This document shows, in pieces, positions 31,715 to 40,315 of a DNA stretch of 48,085 bases. Position 1 is the first letter of the stretch. Each line of letters starts with the position of its first letter. The translations under genes were made by a program, and so were the position numbers. The notes under the pieces are model-generated. The model did not search any database, had not been told where the DNA came from, and saw nothing but the letters and a program-made list of their open reading frames with translations. Source of the DNA: Sulfuricella sp. T08 (GTDB lineage Bacteria > Pseudomonadota > Gammaproteobacteria > Burkholderiales > Sulfuricellaceae); assembly GCF_000971475.1 (NCBI RefSeq), contig NZ_DF967538.1, positions 1 to 48,085 on the forward strand, in the 5' to 3' direction.

Positions 31715-33241
31715 TCAGCTCTCCTCTTCAACCGTGGGCGGCGTACCGCTCGGCAGGGTGAACGTCACGCAGGCGCCGCCTTCCGGCCTGTTCGCCGCAT
31801 AAATCTTCCCGCCATGCGCGTCGACAATCGCCCGGCAGATCGCCAGCCCCAACCCGACGCCGGGGGTCGCTGATTCTGGAACCCCGCGCACGAACATCTC
31901 GAACAGCGCGTGTTGCTTGTCCGGAGGAAAACCAGGCCCCTGGTCGCAAATGGAGACTTCGACGTATCCCCCTTTCACGTTTCCCGCGATTTCGATCAAA
32001 GAGTCGGGCGGCGCGTATTTGGCCGCATTCTCCAGCAGGTTGCAGAACACCCGCTCAATCAATACCGCATCGAACTCAACTAGGGGCATGTCCTTGGGCA
32101 GAGCGACACGGATCTGATGGTTCGCCAAGCTGCGCCCCAGAATCTGAATACTTGCCCCAATCACTTCCTCGATCAATTGCCATTCCTTGCGCAGCGTGAC
32201 GCGGCCGGCGTGGAGGCGGGCCATGTCCAAAAGATTTCCGACCAGGCTGGAGAGGCGCAGCGCCTGTTCGCGGAGGGCCTCCGCCGTCTCCATGGCCTCG
32301 GCGGAAAGCGGCGGCTTGGCCAGCGCCAGTGAATCGGCCAGCCCCACCAGAGCGGTGAGCGGCGTGCGCAGGTCGTGGGACAGGGCGGAGAGAATCGAGC
32401 TACGCAGCCGCTCGGAAACGATTTGCACTTGGGTGGATTGGGCAACCTCCACGTAATGCAGACGCTCTACGGCAATGGCAACTACCGACGATAGGGTCGC
32501 CAGCAGCGGTTTTTGCTCCCGCACTGCGTGAGGATTCTGGCTGTTGGGGGCGAAGACGATCACACCGCGTACCTTCATCGGCGCCTTGAGCGGAAAATAG
32601 CCCGCCCCGTAGCCATACCCCGACAGTGAGTAGTCCTCGACCGGCTCGCCTTGATCGAAGGCGATCAGCGCGAAGCGCTGCTCGATATGCAGCCGGCTAT
32701 CCAGTTGGGCGATCGGTTTCAGGTTGTCTTGTTCATCGGGCAGTAGCAGGGCCGCATCGAGAGCGAACCCATCATGCAGGAAGCGGCGGACGATCTCGGA
32801 CACCTGCCCGATGGTAAGCGCTCCGGCCAGATCCCGCGCCATTTCGTAAAGCGCCCGGGTTTGCTGCTCCTTGAGAGAGGCGCTGTCGGCCTGCCGGCGC
32901 AGGCCGGCAGCGAGCTGGCCGGTGATCAGGGCGACCGCGAGCATGACGGCAAATGTCACCAGGTATTGGACGTCATTTACCGTAAATGAAAGCCGCGGCG
33001 GCACAAAGAAGAAGTCGAATAGGGCGACACTGAGGAATGCCGCCAGTACCGCTGGCCCGCGACCGAAGCGCACCGCGACCAGCAGCACCGTCAGCAGGAA
33101 CAGCATGACGATGTTAGTGAGGGCTAGATGCTCCCTGAGCGGCGTGGCGACAAGGGTCGTAATCACGCAGGCAATCAGTGTCCAGCCATATCCTTTTGGA
33201 GAGTCGGAACGGGGTGATGGCACAGGCGAATCGGCGTTCAT
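31715..33241 (-). CDS. kdpD: KdpD-like sensor kinase lacking the N-terminal sensor half
   Basis: 508 residues against about 890 in typical KdpD. The N-terminal KdpD and Usp-like cytoplasmic domains are absent. The protein starts directly before a DUF4118 four-helix membrane block (about 20-112: LTNIVMLFLLTVLLVA, LFDFFFVPPRLSFTV). A GAF-like domain (about 135-265) and HisKA follow with H289 in ALSHDLRTPL, then a GHKL ATPase domain (NLLENAAKYAPP, DQGPGFPP, GVGLGLAICRAI). In E. coli the missing part carries the Walker motifs, c-di-AMP/ATP binding and inhibitory functions. The start has AGGGAA upstream. I see no KdpD N-terminal sequence in the 232 bases before it, so the shortening looks evolutionary, not a frameshift. 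Confidence 0.9.
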   Translation of the reverse strand: MNADSPVPSPRSDSPKGYGWTLIACVITTLVATPLREHLALTNIVMLFLLTVLLVAVRFGRGPAVLAAFLSVALFDFFFVPPRLSFTVNDVQYLVTFAVMLAVALITGQLAAGLRRQADSASLKEQQTRALYEMARDLAGALTIGQVSEIVRRFLHDGFALDAALLLPDEQDNLKPIAQLDSRLHIEQRFALIAFDQGEPVEDYSLSGYGYGAGYFPLKAPMKVRGVIVFAPNSQNPHAVREQKPLLATLSSVVAIAVERLHYVEVAQSTQVQIVSERLRSSILSALSHDLRTPLTALVGLADSLALAKPPLSAEAMETAEALREQALRLSSLVGNLLDMARLHAGRVTLRKEWQLIEEVIGASIQILGRSLANHQIRVALPKDMPLVEFDAVLIERVFCNLLENAAKYAPPDSLIEIAGNVKGGYVEVSICDQGPGFPPDKQHALFEMFVRGVPESATPGVGLGLAICRAIVDAHGGKIYAANRPEGGACVTFTLPSGTPPTVEEES

Positions 33242-33473
33242 TCTTGCATTCCCTGAAGAGGTTGCTTGATTAGCAGTCTAGTCGGGACTACGTAAAACTC
33301 ACGGAAATTATGGTCATGTCGGCATAAAAAAACCGTAAAAACTGACATTATTGCGCTACGCTGAACAACCGCTGTGCTAGTGCCACTGAAAAAGGCATTT
33401 CACCACCAAGGCACTCGGACAATATTTTCACGGCAGGAAAGCCGCCATTGCACACCCTGCGCGGTTTAAGCTG

Positions 33474-34388
33474 CTAGGCGGGATACACTGCTGTCAGTTC
33501 CGTGCCCTTGATGCGGTCATAGTAGCGAGCACGGTATAGCAGACGTCGACAGCTCTCATCGTCGCTGAATGCGGCGCGGTCATGTAGCACGTTGTTGCAG
33601 ATCAGGCCCATGCCCGGTTCCATGCGGCCACGGAAAATATAGGGCGAATCACTGTTCAATAACTGATCGAGAAAGGCGACGGCAGCTTCCACCAAGGGCG
33701 TCCTTTTCCAGCTGATGCTACGCGTTCTGGCGGTGTAGCGCATGTGCAGATCACCGCTTGCTGGGTGCAGGGAAAACACCGGGCCGGTTTGGTCCGGCCG
33801 TGCAATACCGTCATCATCCATGCGCGCGGGAATGGTCATGACATCCGGCTCCATCAGGGCGCGAATGTAGTCTGGATTGGCATCGCGCAGCAGAATGTAA
33901 GCAATTTCATGATCCATCAAACCATTGGATCCGCCGCTGGCCGCGCTGCACACGCAGTGCAGCTGCACCGCCCAGATCTTGCGCTCGGGCGGGTTGTAAT
34001 AGCCGTCGGTGTGCCACTTGATCGGCCGGTCGGTATAAGGGATGTAATGCTGACGCTCACCACTGGCATGCACGGCGATCGAAGTGATGCCATCGTCATC
34101 GGCAAGCAGATTACGGTCGAGTCGCTCCAGGCCGAACTGCAGGCCCAGCTGGCGTGCAATTTCCTTATCGGCTTCCTGACCCACCTTGCTGACGTGTAGC
34201 GCCATGTTGGCCTTGCGGCACAGAGCCAGAAGGGCATCACGCTCGGACGGAGTCAGGTACCGCGGATCGTTGATCTGCACCACCAGATCAGCGAAGCTGG
34301 CTGGATAGTTTTCCAGCTTGCGGCTGCGCCAGTTCTGGTAATCGGCATCGTTGTCGAGTGCGAAGGGATTGAAGCGGGGATGACTCAT
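33474..34388 (-). CDS. TauD/TfdA-family Fe(II)/2-oxoglutarate dioxygenase-like protein
   Basis: 304 residues. The iron triad is visible: H126 and D128 in WHTDGYYN, and H269 in NNVLHDRAAF. The 2-oxoglutarate-binding Arg is probably R281 or R282 (RRLLYRARYYD). Members oxidise taurine, sulfonates, gamma-butyrobetaine or other small acids using O2 and 2-oxoglutarate. The substrate is not deducible, and no transporter or pathway gene adjoins it. I chose the ATG at 34388 (MSHPRFNPF) with GAGG upstream instead of a longer frame from 34499. It stands alone, with more than 400 bases upstream. Confidence 0.85.
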   Translation of the reverse strand: MSHPRFNPFALDNDADYQNWRSRKLENYPASFADLVVQINDPRYLTPSERDALLALCRKANMALHVSKVGQEADKEIARQLGLQFGLERLDRNLLADDDGITSIAVHASGERQHYIPYTDRPIKWHTDGYYNPPERKIWAVQLHCVCSAASGGSNGLMDHEIAYILLRDANPDYIRALMEPDVMTIPARMDDDGIARPDQTGPVFSLHPASGDLHMRYTARTRSISWKRTPLVEAAVAFLDQLLNSDSPYIFRGRMEPGMGLICNNVLHDRAAFSDDESCRRLLYRARYYDRIKGTELTAVYPA

Positions 34389-34807
34389 GGAAAACCTCGA
34401 AATGGCGTGTATCCTGTCTGCCGGGGAGTATACCGGCCTTTGCCGGAGCGATAAAGAAGCGCCATGCGTGCGATTTAGGTTCAATTCGAATGCTGGCAAC
34501 CAGTCTCCTGCGCACGCAGGCGGAAGTCGCGGATATTGCCCTGCCCGGCCATCCGGCCATGCGATTGATCGCGCCGCGCCTCATCATCGCCCCGCGCCTT
34601 CCCTTTCAGGCTTTATTCCTGCTGTTCTGGCTATGGCGGGCACTGGCGGTGTTTCTCAAGTGCTCTCTTTGCACCCTCTATGGGCTTGAATGCTGACGGT
34701 AGTCTGCACTTTCAAGGCGGCGCGTGCAGAAAGTGTTTGGCTTAAACTGCGGCTGCTTTGAGCCTGAAACCCTCAGTTGACCACTCGACTGAGGTTTCCA
34801 GATTGAA
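34389..34807. other. Intergenic region with a small hairpin repeat
   Basis: About 420 bases. A CCGGC-CTTT-GCCGG hairpin at 34433-34446 resembles the small GC-rich intergenic palindromes common in proteobacteria. A 68-codon plus-strand frame (34490-34696) has a hydrophobic C-terminal half but no family resemblance or clear ribosome binding site, so I do not call it a gene. Confidence 0.4.
34767..34797 (-). terminator. Hairpin downstream of the GGDEF gene
   Basis: AAACCCTCAGT pairs with ACTGAGGTTT across a 10-base loop, with one bulge. It lies about 11 bases after the stop of the minus-strand GGDEF gene. The T-run on that strand is only three bases, so this is a weak terminator candidate. Confidence 0.4.
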
Positions 34808-36487
34808 TCACACAGCACCCTCGGCATGGGATATGTGGACACGGTTCCGGCCTTCATTTTTGGCGGCATAACACGCAGCGTCGGCCAGATTCAGCGTATC
34901 AGAAATCGAACGCCCGCTCCGGATGGGAACCAGCCCGATACTGACCCCCAGGGAAAAATGATGGGAACGCCAATGAAACACAAAATTTTCAATCGTCACG
35001 CGAATTTTTTCGGCAAAACTCGCGGCTTGGTCCAGGGTGCAATGTTCCATCAAGACGCCGAATTCATCACCACCCAGCCGGGCCAGCGTGTCACGCGAAC
35101 GCATTTGTCCTTCCAGCAGCGTGGCAATCTGCCGCAATAATTCGTCTCCGGCAATATGGCCACAGGTGTCGTTGATGATCTTGAATTTGTCGAGATCGAG
35201 AAAACACAGCACATGCTGTTCTGGAGATGTGGCGGTGCCAGCCAGAACCCGCTGCAGCCGCTTCTCGAATTCACGCCGGTTGATCAGGTTGGTGAGCGCA
35301 TCATGCGCTGCCTGGTGCGCCAGTTGTTCTTCCAGCTTGCGCTTTTCCGTGACATCCCGGCAGATAACCAGCAATCGCGGCTCTTGCACGCCCGGTTCCA
35401 GGCTGACGCGCTGATGGACCCAAAAAACCGAACCATCCTTCCTGATTTTCCGGTATTCGATACCATTGTCATCGGATGGGTTGTGGAAATGCTTTCCCAC
35501 ATACTCGAACACTGCGCGCTGATCTTCGGGGTGAATCACTATTGCCGCAGACTCGCCTATCAGTTCTTCGACTTCATAGCCGAGCATCCTGGCACCTGTG
35601 TGATTGATGGACAGGATCTCGCCCACTGCATTGATTGAAGTATAAATATCCGGGGCATTTTCGTACAAAGCCTGGTAACGTGCCTCGCTGGCTTTTAAAG
35701 CTTCTTCCGCCCGCACGGTATCCGTAATATTTCTGAAGATACCCCGCGTCGATATGGATACCCCTTCTTTGATGATCGATCCGCAATCACCGGCCAGATG
35801 AACAGTTTCACCCGACTTGTTCAGGAACTTGAATTCGATGCACGTCAATGCTTCACCATTGAGCAGGCGCTTGAAGCGGTCCCGGCAACAGAGCTGGCTA
35901 TCCGGATGCAACACATCCAGAAGGTTCAGCGACTTCAACTCCTCTTCGGTATACCCCATGGCTGTTCGCCATGCGGGATTCGTGTAGATGAAGGAGCCAT
36001 CTGGCGCAATGCACTGGATCAGATCGCTGGTGTGATCAAAAATATCCAGGTGGCGCTCCTCGCTTTCGACCAGTTTCTTCTCGACCTTGCACCGGGCCTT
36101 CTCTTGCTCTGCATGCTTCAGGAAGGCATCGATCAGGTCGGGAAGGCGTTCCAGGTATTGATCGTTGCACCGGATAAACTGATACACGCCAGCTTCCAGG
36201 CAACGAATTGCGATTTCTTCATCCCCCGTGCCCTTGATCACGACGATGGGAATTTCAATGCCCTTTTCGCGCAGCGTTGTTGCAAACTCAAGGGCGGAAA
36301 AGTCGGAAAGCTCGAGATCGCTGAAAGCCATGTGCCAATCCTGGCTTTCCAGCGCCTGGTGCAAGTCTTGTTGCTTATCGATACGATGGACGAAAATCTC
36401 GGCATCGTGCGGCTGCAGCGCTTGCTTGATGGCAGCGACCGTTTCAGCCGAGCTTGCCATCAGCAGATTAATCATCTTTGCAGACAT
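34808..36487 (-). CDS. REC-PAS-PAS-GGDEF diguanylate cyclase
   Basis: 559 residues. An N-terminal receiver-like domain (1-125) has D57 in AFSDLELSD, but the usual acidic pair is absent (INLLMASSAE) and the switch Lys is replaced (FIRCND), so it is degenerate. Two PAS domains follow (about 145-265, 270-390), with NPAWRTAMGYTEEEL in the first. The GGDEF domain (about 400-555) has an intact active site GGDEF at 472-476 and an RxxD inhibitory site (RSRD) five residues before it. It should make c-di-GMP and be subject to product inhibition. It is a single gene, not in an operon. The start at 36487 lies 9 bases after AGGA. Confidence 0.92.
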   Translation of the reverse strand: MSAKMINLLMASSAETVAAIKQALQPHDAEIFVHRIDKQQDLHQALESQDWHMAFSDLELSDFSALEFATTLREKGIEIPIVVIKGTGDEEIAIRCLEAGVYQFIRCNDQYLERLPDLIDAFLKHAEQEKARCKVEKKLVESEERHLDIFDHTSDLIQCIAPDGSFIYTNPAWRTAMGYTEEELKSLNLLDVLHPDSQLCCRDRFKRLLNGEALTCIEFKFLNKSGETVHLAGDCGSIIKEGVSISTRGIFRNITDTVRAEEALKASEARYQALYENAPDIYTSINAVGEILSINHTGARMLGYEVEELIGESAAIVIHPEDQRAVFEYVGKHFHNPSDDNGIEYRKIRKDGSVFWVHQRVSLEPGVQEPRLLVICRDVTEKRKLEEQLAHQAAHDALTNLINRREFEKRLQRVLAGTATSPEQHVLCFLDLDKFKIINDTCGHIAGDELLRQIATLLEGQMRSRDTLARLGGDEFGVLMEHCTLDQAASFAEKIRVTIENFVFHWRSHHFSLGVSIGLVPIRSGRSISDTLNLADAACYAAKNEGRNRVHISHAEGAV

Positions 36488-36532
36488 TAAAGCCGTATCC
36501 TGAAAGAAGTTACATTAGGCCAGTTCACGGCC

Positions 36533-36676
36533 TTAGGCAAAATGAAGATCGCTTGCACCAGCACAATGGCGAACTTCAACGCGTACCGCCGACATCTTGA
36601 ACCGACTGACCTCGCTTTGCAACTGTTGCACCAGGCGGTTCAAATGCTGAGCGGTATCCGCCGCCAGAGCTTCCCC
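36533..36676 (-). pseudogene. C-terminal remnant of a methyl-accepting chemotaxis protein
   Basis: A 47-codon minus-strand frame with no start begins directly after the stop of the cytochrome b561 gene (36677-36679). It reads EALAADTAQHLNRLVQQLQ and SEVSRFKMS before a TAA at 36533-36535. Endings of the form A-x-x-L-x-x-L-V-x-x-L-x-x-x-V-x-x-F are the usual C-termini of chemotaxis receptors, after the signalling hairpin. The rest of the gene is absent. This is a leftover of a deletion or rearrangement. It is short, so the identity rests on this pattern. Confidence 0.55.
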
Positions 36677-37285
36677 TCAGGGCAGAAAAGCCGCCACTGC
36701 AGCCCATCCAGCAAGCCCGATCAGCAACACTGCCCACAGCACCCGCCGTGAAGAAATCGCCTCATCATTGTTTCCGTTCTTGTACCCATTGATCATGCTG
36801 CGCACCAGGTTCTCGCGATGAAGCAATCCGCTCACCACTACACCAGCCACGTGAAATCCGACCACGGCAAGCATGGTGCTGGCCAGGACATCATGGAATT
36901 TTTCCAGCCATTCGCCGCCAAGTTCATTATAGGCCAACCAGCCACTGCCTGCCGTGGCGAATCCGAGCAGGACCAGCAGATAGATTGCATAGCTGCCTGC
37001 CGGGTTGTGGCCGATCCAGTGGCTCTTCTCTCCACGCAACAACCCGGCGAGATAATCCAGCGCCTGCCGCGGCGAAAACAGAAACGAGCTGAAGCGTGCG
37101 TAACGTGTACCGGCGATTCCCCAGAATATCCGGAAAGCCAGCACGGCCACCATCACATACCCGGCAGCCACATGAACCAGCCGAAAAGTTTCACTCTCGC
37201 CGGTCAGCCACGCCACAGCGAAACTCGCCACCAGCAGCCAGTGACCGACGCGCGTCGGCAGATCCCAAACCAGTATCTTGTTCAT
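36677..37285 (-). CDS. Cytochrome b561-type membrane subunit
   Basis: 202 residues with four to five membrane segments and haem-ligand candidate histidines: H15 in RVGHWLL, H38 in RLVHVAAGY, H130 in EKFHDVLAS and H144 in GFHVAGVV. This is the pattern of bacterial cytochrome b561/Ni-Fe hydrogenase b-type subunits. It should pass electrons between the quinone pool and periplasmic cytochromes. It lies 12 bases downstream of the DHC gene, with AAGGAGAAGG before its ATG, as the third gene of the SHP-DHC-cytochrome b operon. A C-terminal extra hydrophobic segment (about 182-200) follows a polar linker. Confidence 0.92.
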   Translation of the reverse strand: MNKILVWDLPTRVGHWLLVASFAVAWLTGESETFRLVHVAAGYVMVAVLAFRIFWGIAGTRYARFSSFLFSPRQALDYLAGLLRGEKSHWIGHNPAGSYAIYLLVLLGFATAGSGWLAYNELGGEWLEKFHDVLASTMLAVVGFHVAGVVVSGLLHRENLVRSMINGYKNGNNDEAISSRRVLWAVLLIGLAGWAAVAAFLP

Positions 37286-37297
37286 GATGCCTTCTCC

Positions 37298-37759
37298 TTA
37301 TTCCCAGCGCCGCCCATCAGGCATGCGGATGCTGTGCTCCGACCAGTCGCCGCGCTCGGCGGTCACATGGCAGGCAGTGCAGTTGGCGCGACTTTTAACC
37401 TTGGCATGCGTCCAGACTGAATTTGACACCTCGCGGTGCTCGCGCTGAAACCACGCCGTGTCGGTGATGCGCAGCGTGTTCGCGCTGTACCTCTGATCCC
37501 GCGCCGCATAGCGCTCAAGGAAGGCCAGTATTTCGACTCCTTCCTTCGCATCCAGTGTGGCGTTGGCGCCAAAGTGGCGATCCAGCTCCTTCATCATCTG
37601 CCGCCAGTTTGCCGCTGTCAGCAATTGGGGAGGATAGGCCATGTGACAGCTGCCGCACTCGGTCTGCCATTGTGGGTTGCCGGGTACGGTAAGCTTGTGG
37701 CCATCGGCAAGCGCCGAAGATGAAAGCGCAATTAGCAGGATGGCAATGAACGTTTTCAT
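37298..37759 (-). CDS. Di-haem cytochrome c (DHC family)
   Basis: 153 residues with a signal peptide (about 1-18, ALSSSALADG). Two haem sites are CGSCH (35-39) and CTACH (127-131). The stretch CGSCHMAYPPQLLTAANWRQMM is the DHC signature, and WTHAKVKSRANCTACH holds the second site. In Rhodobacter and Shewanella DHC is the electron donor or partner of the oxygen-binding cytochrome SHP and is encoded with a cytochrome b. The ATG overlaps the SHP stop by 4 bases. A single transcript with the flanking genes is nearly certain. Confidence 0.93.
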   Translation of the reverse strand: MKTFIAILLIALSSSALADGHKLTVPGNPQWQTECGSCHMAYPPQLLTAANWRQMMKELDRHFGANATLDAKEGVEILAFLERYAARDQRYSANTLRITDTAWFQREHREVSNSVWTHAKVKSRANCTACHVTAERGDWSEHSIRMPDGRRWE

Positions 37760-38175
37760 ACCCGACCTCCCTTACTGACAAATTGAATAAAATCGGCTTT
37801 TTCCGCAGTGCTGCACTCGCGCCCGACCACCTCCTGGCAATTTCGCCTGAACCATTTTTCGACCTTGGCCGAACTGGTAAAGCGTTGCGGGTTTACGGCG
37901 GGAGAAAGCGGGGCGATGCGCTTGCTGGTCACCACATGCTTTCCTTCCGCCGCAGGCTGGTCGCTATGGCAGGTTGCGCAACTCGGCATGGTTTGCGACA
38001 CGCCCCATTTGCGCGTAAAAAAACCCTGCCCGCGCTCCGCTGAAGGGGCGAAACCCGGCGTGGCGCGTGCAGCCTCTGCCGAGTAGCCGGCAATCAGGCT
38101 GGACGGGTTTTCCGCGTAGGCGCCGCCGGCGCCTACAATAAACAGAATGGCGACGCCTATTTTCTTTGCAGTCAT
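37756..38175 (-). CDS. SHP-type cytochrome c (DUF1924)
   Basis: 139 residues. A signal peptide (MTAKKIGVAILFIVGAGGAYA) is followed by a class I cytochrome c with one haem site, CATCH, at 66-70. The C-terminal FTSSAKVEKWFRRNCQEVVGRECSTAEKADF segment, with a Cys pair likely to form a disulphide, is the SHP/DUF1924 hallmark. SHP from Rhodobacter binds O2 or NO after an Asn ligand leaves the haem. TAAAGGAGA before the ATG at 38175 fixes the start; an upstream frame start at 38247 lacks one. It is the first gene of the SHP-DHC-cytochrome b561 operon, divergent from the QseBC-like pair. Confidence 0.93.
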   Translation of the reverse strand: MTAKKIGVAILFIVGAGGAYAENPSSLIAGYSAEAARATPGFAPSAERGQGFFTRKWGVSQTMPSCATCHSDQPAAEGKHVVTSKRIAPLSPAVNPQRFTSSAKVEKWFRRNCQEVVGRECSTAEKADFIQFVSKGGRV

Positions 38176-38251
38176 AATACAATCTCCTTTATCCAACAAA
38201 CATTTCCGATGTGCTTTTCCTGAGGCTCGGAACAGAGTGTGAACCATGAGT

Positions 38252-38267
38252 CTTAACCGATGCTTAA
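38252..38267. promoter_or_regulatory. CTTAA-N6-CTTAA operator candidate
   Basis: CTTAA at 38252-38256 is repeated at 38263-38267, 11 bases apart. The arrangement CTTAA-N6-CTTAA is the known recognition pattern of QseB/PmrA-type regulators. It lies between the divergent SHP operon and the regulator gene, which encodes just such a protein. It could control both directions. This is the best-supported operator in the window. Confidence 0.6.
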
Positions 38268-38297
38268 TGGACTGAAAACAGCTGTAAAGGCACTGCG

Positions 38298-38957
38298 ATG
38301 AGAGTCCTTCTGGTCGAGGATGACCTTCTGCTTGGCGACGGCATGCGGAAAAGCCTTGGCCACCTGGGCTTCACCGTCGACTGGCTGCGCGACGGCAAAC
38401 AGGCGGAGCACGCCCTGGCCAGCGAGGCTTATGACGCAGTAGTGCTTGACCTCGGATTGCCGCAGCTCGACGGCCTTGCCGTGCTGCACTCGGCACGGGA
38501 AGCCGGATTGCGCACCCCGGTGCTGATCCTGACCGCGCGCGACACCAAGCCGGACAAGCTCAAGGGCTTCAGCCTGGGCGCCGACGATTACGTCATCAAA
38601 CCGGTCGACATGGAAGAACTGGCCGCACGGCTGCACGCGCTGATTCGCCGTTCCGGCGGCCATGCCGCGCCGCGCCTGCGCATCGGCGCCATAGAGCTCG
38701 ACCCGGCCGCGCGCCAGGCCTGGCGGGAAGGCGAGGCGGTTGAATTATCGGCAAAGGAATTCGCCATCCTCGAACAGCTGATGCAGAACGCCGGCCGCGT
38801 CCTGACCCGCGCGCAGCTTGAAGAAAGCCTGTACGGCTGGGGTGACAGCGTCGACAGCAACACCGTCGAAGTCTTCGTCCACCACCTGCGCAAGAAGCTC
38901 GGCGCCGGTTTCATCCGCACCCTGCGCGGCATCGGTTACAGCGTGGAGCGGCCATGA
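38298..38957 (+). CDS. QseB/PmrA-like OmpR-family response regulator
   Basis: 219 residues. The receiver has E7-D8-D9, phospho-acceptor D51 in VVLDLGLPQLDG, and K in YVIKPVDMEEL. The winged helix has VELSAKEFAILEQLMQNAG, SNTVEVFVHHLRKKLG and LRGIGYSVE. Spacing and motifs match the QseB/PmrA/TctD branch. The gene overlaps its kinase partner by 4 bases (ATGA) and is divergent from the SHP-DHC-cytochrome b561 operon. The CTTAA direct repeat lies 31 bases upstream of its start. SHP operons in other proteobacteria are also reported beside a two-component pair, so control of that operon is likely. Confidence 0.92.
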   Translation: MRVLLVEDDLLLGDGMRKSLGHLGFTVDWLRDGKQAEHALASEAYDAVVLDLGLPQLDGLAVLHSAREAGLRTPVLILTARDTKPDKLKGFSLGADDYVIKPVDMEELAARLHALIRRSGGHAAPRLRIGAIELDPAARQAWREGEAVELSAKEFAILEQLMQNAGRVLTRAQLEESLYGWGDSVDSNTVEVFVHHLRKKLGAGFIRTLRGIGYSVERP

Positions 38958-40315
38958 GCCTCCGCCAGCATTCCCTGCAAATCCGGCTGATCGGCCTGAT
39001 GCTGGCCGCTGTGCTGATTTTCGGCTTGGCTGCGGGCATCCAGAGCTACCACAATGCCCTGCACGAAGCCGACGAAATCTTCGATGCCCAGCTCGCCCAA
39101 CTTGGCCAGACCCTGCTAGCCGTCGCCATCCATGCCGACGACGACGAAACCGCAAGCAACGGACCGATCGCCCACAAATACCAACGCAGTTTGGCCTTCC
39201 AGGTTTGGAGCACAGAACATGACCAGCCTCGCCTGCTCCTGCATTCCGGCAAATCCACGTCGGTGCTGCCCGACCCGTTGCCGGAAGAGGGCTTTAGCCA
39301 TGGCGAATTGCAGGGGGAACGCTGGCGCTACTACCGGCAGCGCGACCCCAGCCGCGAACTGGAAGTAATCGTCGGCCAAAGCGATCTGGCGCGCAACGAT
39401 CTCGCCAGGGAAGTCGCCTGGCATAACCTGCAGCCCTTCCTGTTCGGCCTCCCGCTGCTGGCTATCGCGGCGCTGATCGCCATCCGCCTCGGCCTGCAGC
39501 CGCTGCGCAAGCTGGCCCACGAACTGCAACAGCGCTCGCCGGAACGGCTCGACCCGGTTCGCCTGGAAGACAGCCCGACCGAAATCGCGCCGGTAATCGA
39601 AGCGCTCGACCGCCTGTTCGCCCGTGTCGCCGCAACCCTGGAGAACGAGCGGCGTTTCACCAGCGATGCCTCGCACGAACTGCGCACCCCGCTTGCCGCG
39701 TTACGGGCGCAAGTACAGGCCGCCATGCTGACCGAGAATTCGGTGGAACGCCTGGAAAGCCTGCACAAGGCATTGCAGGGGACTGACCGGATGAGCCATC
39801 TGGTCGGGCAGTTGCTGACACTGGCCCGGCTTGATGAGCTTTCCGCCTCGACTCACCTCGAACCGGTAGACCTTGCCGCAGTGACCCGCGAATGCTGCGC
39901 CGAACTGGGGCCCGAGGCACTCGCCAGAAATATCGAGCTGGAATTGAATGGGGAAGACACCGCGCCCATTTCAGGTTCGCCTGACCTTCTGCGTGTGCTG
40001 GTGCGCAACCTGCTGGACAACGCCATCCGTTATACGCCCGTAGGGGGGCATATCATTGTGGCGATAAGAATCCTGAAAAATTCAGCGCAGCAACTTGAAG
40101 TCTGCGATAGCGGCCCAGGCGTGCCAGACGAGCAACTCGCCCAGCTGGGTCAACGCTTTAGCCGCTTCAACCCAACTCAGGCCGAGGGCGTCGGGCTGGG
40201 GTTATCCATCGCCCTGCGGATTGCGGAAATTCACCGGGCCCGTATTGCCTTTTCCCGTGGCACTGCGGCCGGCGGACTCAGGGTGAGCGCCGAATTCCCG
40301 CCCCTTTCCCATTAA
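38954..40315 (+). CDS. QseC-like sensor histidine kinase
   Basis: A 453-residue membrane kinase. Segment 1 lies at about 10-30. The periplasmic domain (about 31-158) starts with HEADEIFDAQLAQLGQ, characteristic of QseC/TctE relatives, and includes LAFQVWS and RWRYYRQRD. Segment 2 lies at about 160-180. HisKA H241 is in SDASHELRTPLAAL. The GHKL domain has LLDNAIRYTPVGG, DSGPGVP and GVGLGLSIALRI. It overlaps the regulator by 4 bases. The signal is unknown; redox state or a small ligand are possible. With the regulator it probably sets expression of the divergent cytochrome operon. It ends about 140 bases before tRNA-Phe. Confidence 0.93.
   Translation: MSLRQHSLQIRLIGLMLAAVLIFGLAAGIQSYHNALHEADEIFDAQLAQLGQTLLAVAIHADDDETASNGPIAHKYQRSLAFQVWSTEHDQPRLLLHSGKSTSVLPDPLPEEGFSHGELQGERWRYYRQRDPSRELEVIVGQSDLARNDLAREVAWHNLQPFLFGLPLLAIAALIAIRLGLQPLRKLAHELQQRSPERLDPVRLEDSPTEIAPVIEALDRLFARVAATLENERRFTSDASHELRTPLAALRAQVQAAMLTENSVERLESLHKALQGTDRMSHLVGQLLTLARLDELSASTHLEPVDLAAVTRECCAELGPEALARNIELELNGEDTAPISGSPDLLRVLVRNLLDNAIRYTPVGGHIIVAIRILKNSAQQLEVCDSGPGVPDEQLAQLGQRFSRFNPTQAEGVGLGLSIALRIAEIHRARIAFSRGTAAGGLRVSAEFPPLSH

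Noticed and set aside
34490-34696. A 68-codon plus-strand frame with a hydrophobic tail
   Set aside because: It could be a small membrane protein, but there is no good ribosome binding site or family pattern, and the Arg/Pro-rich middle looks random.
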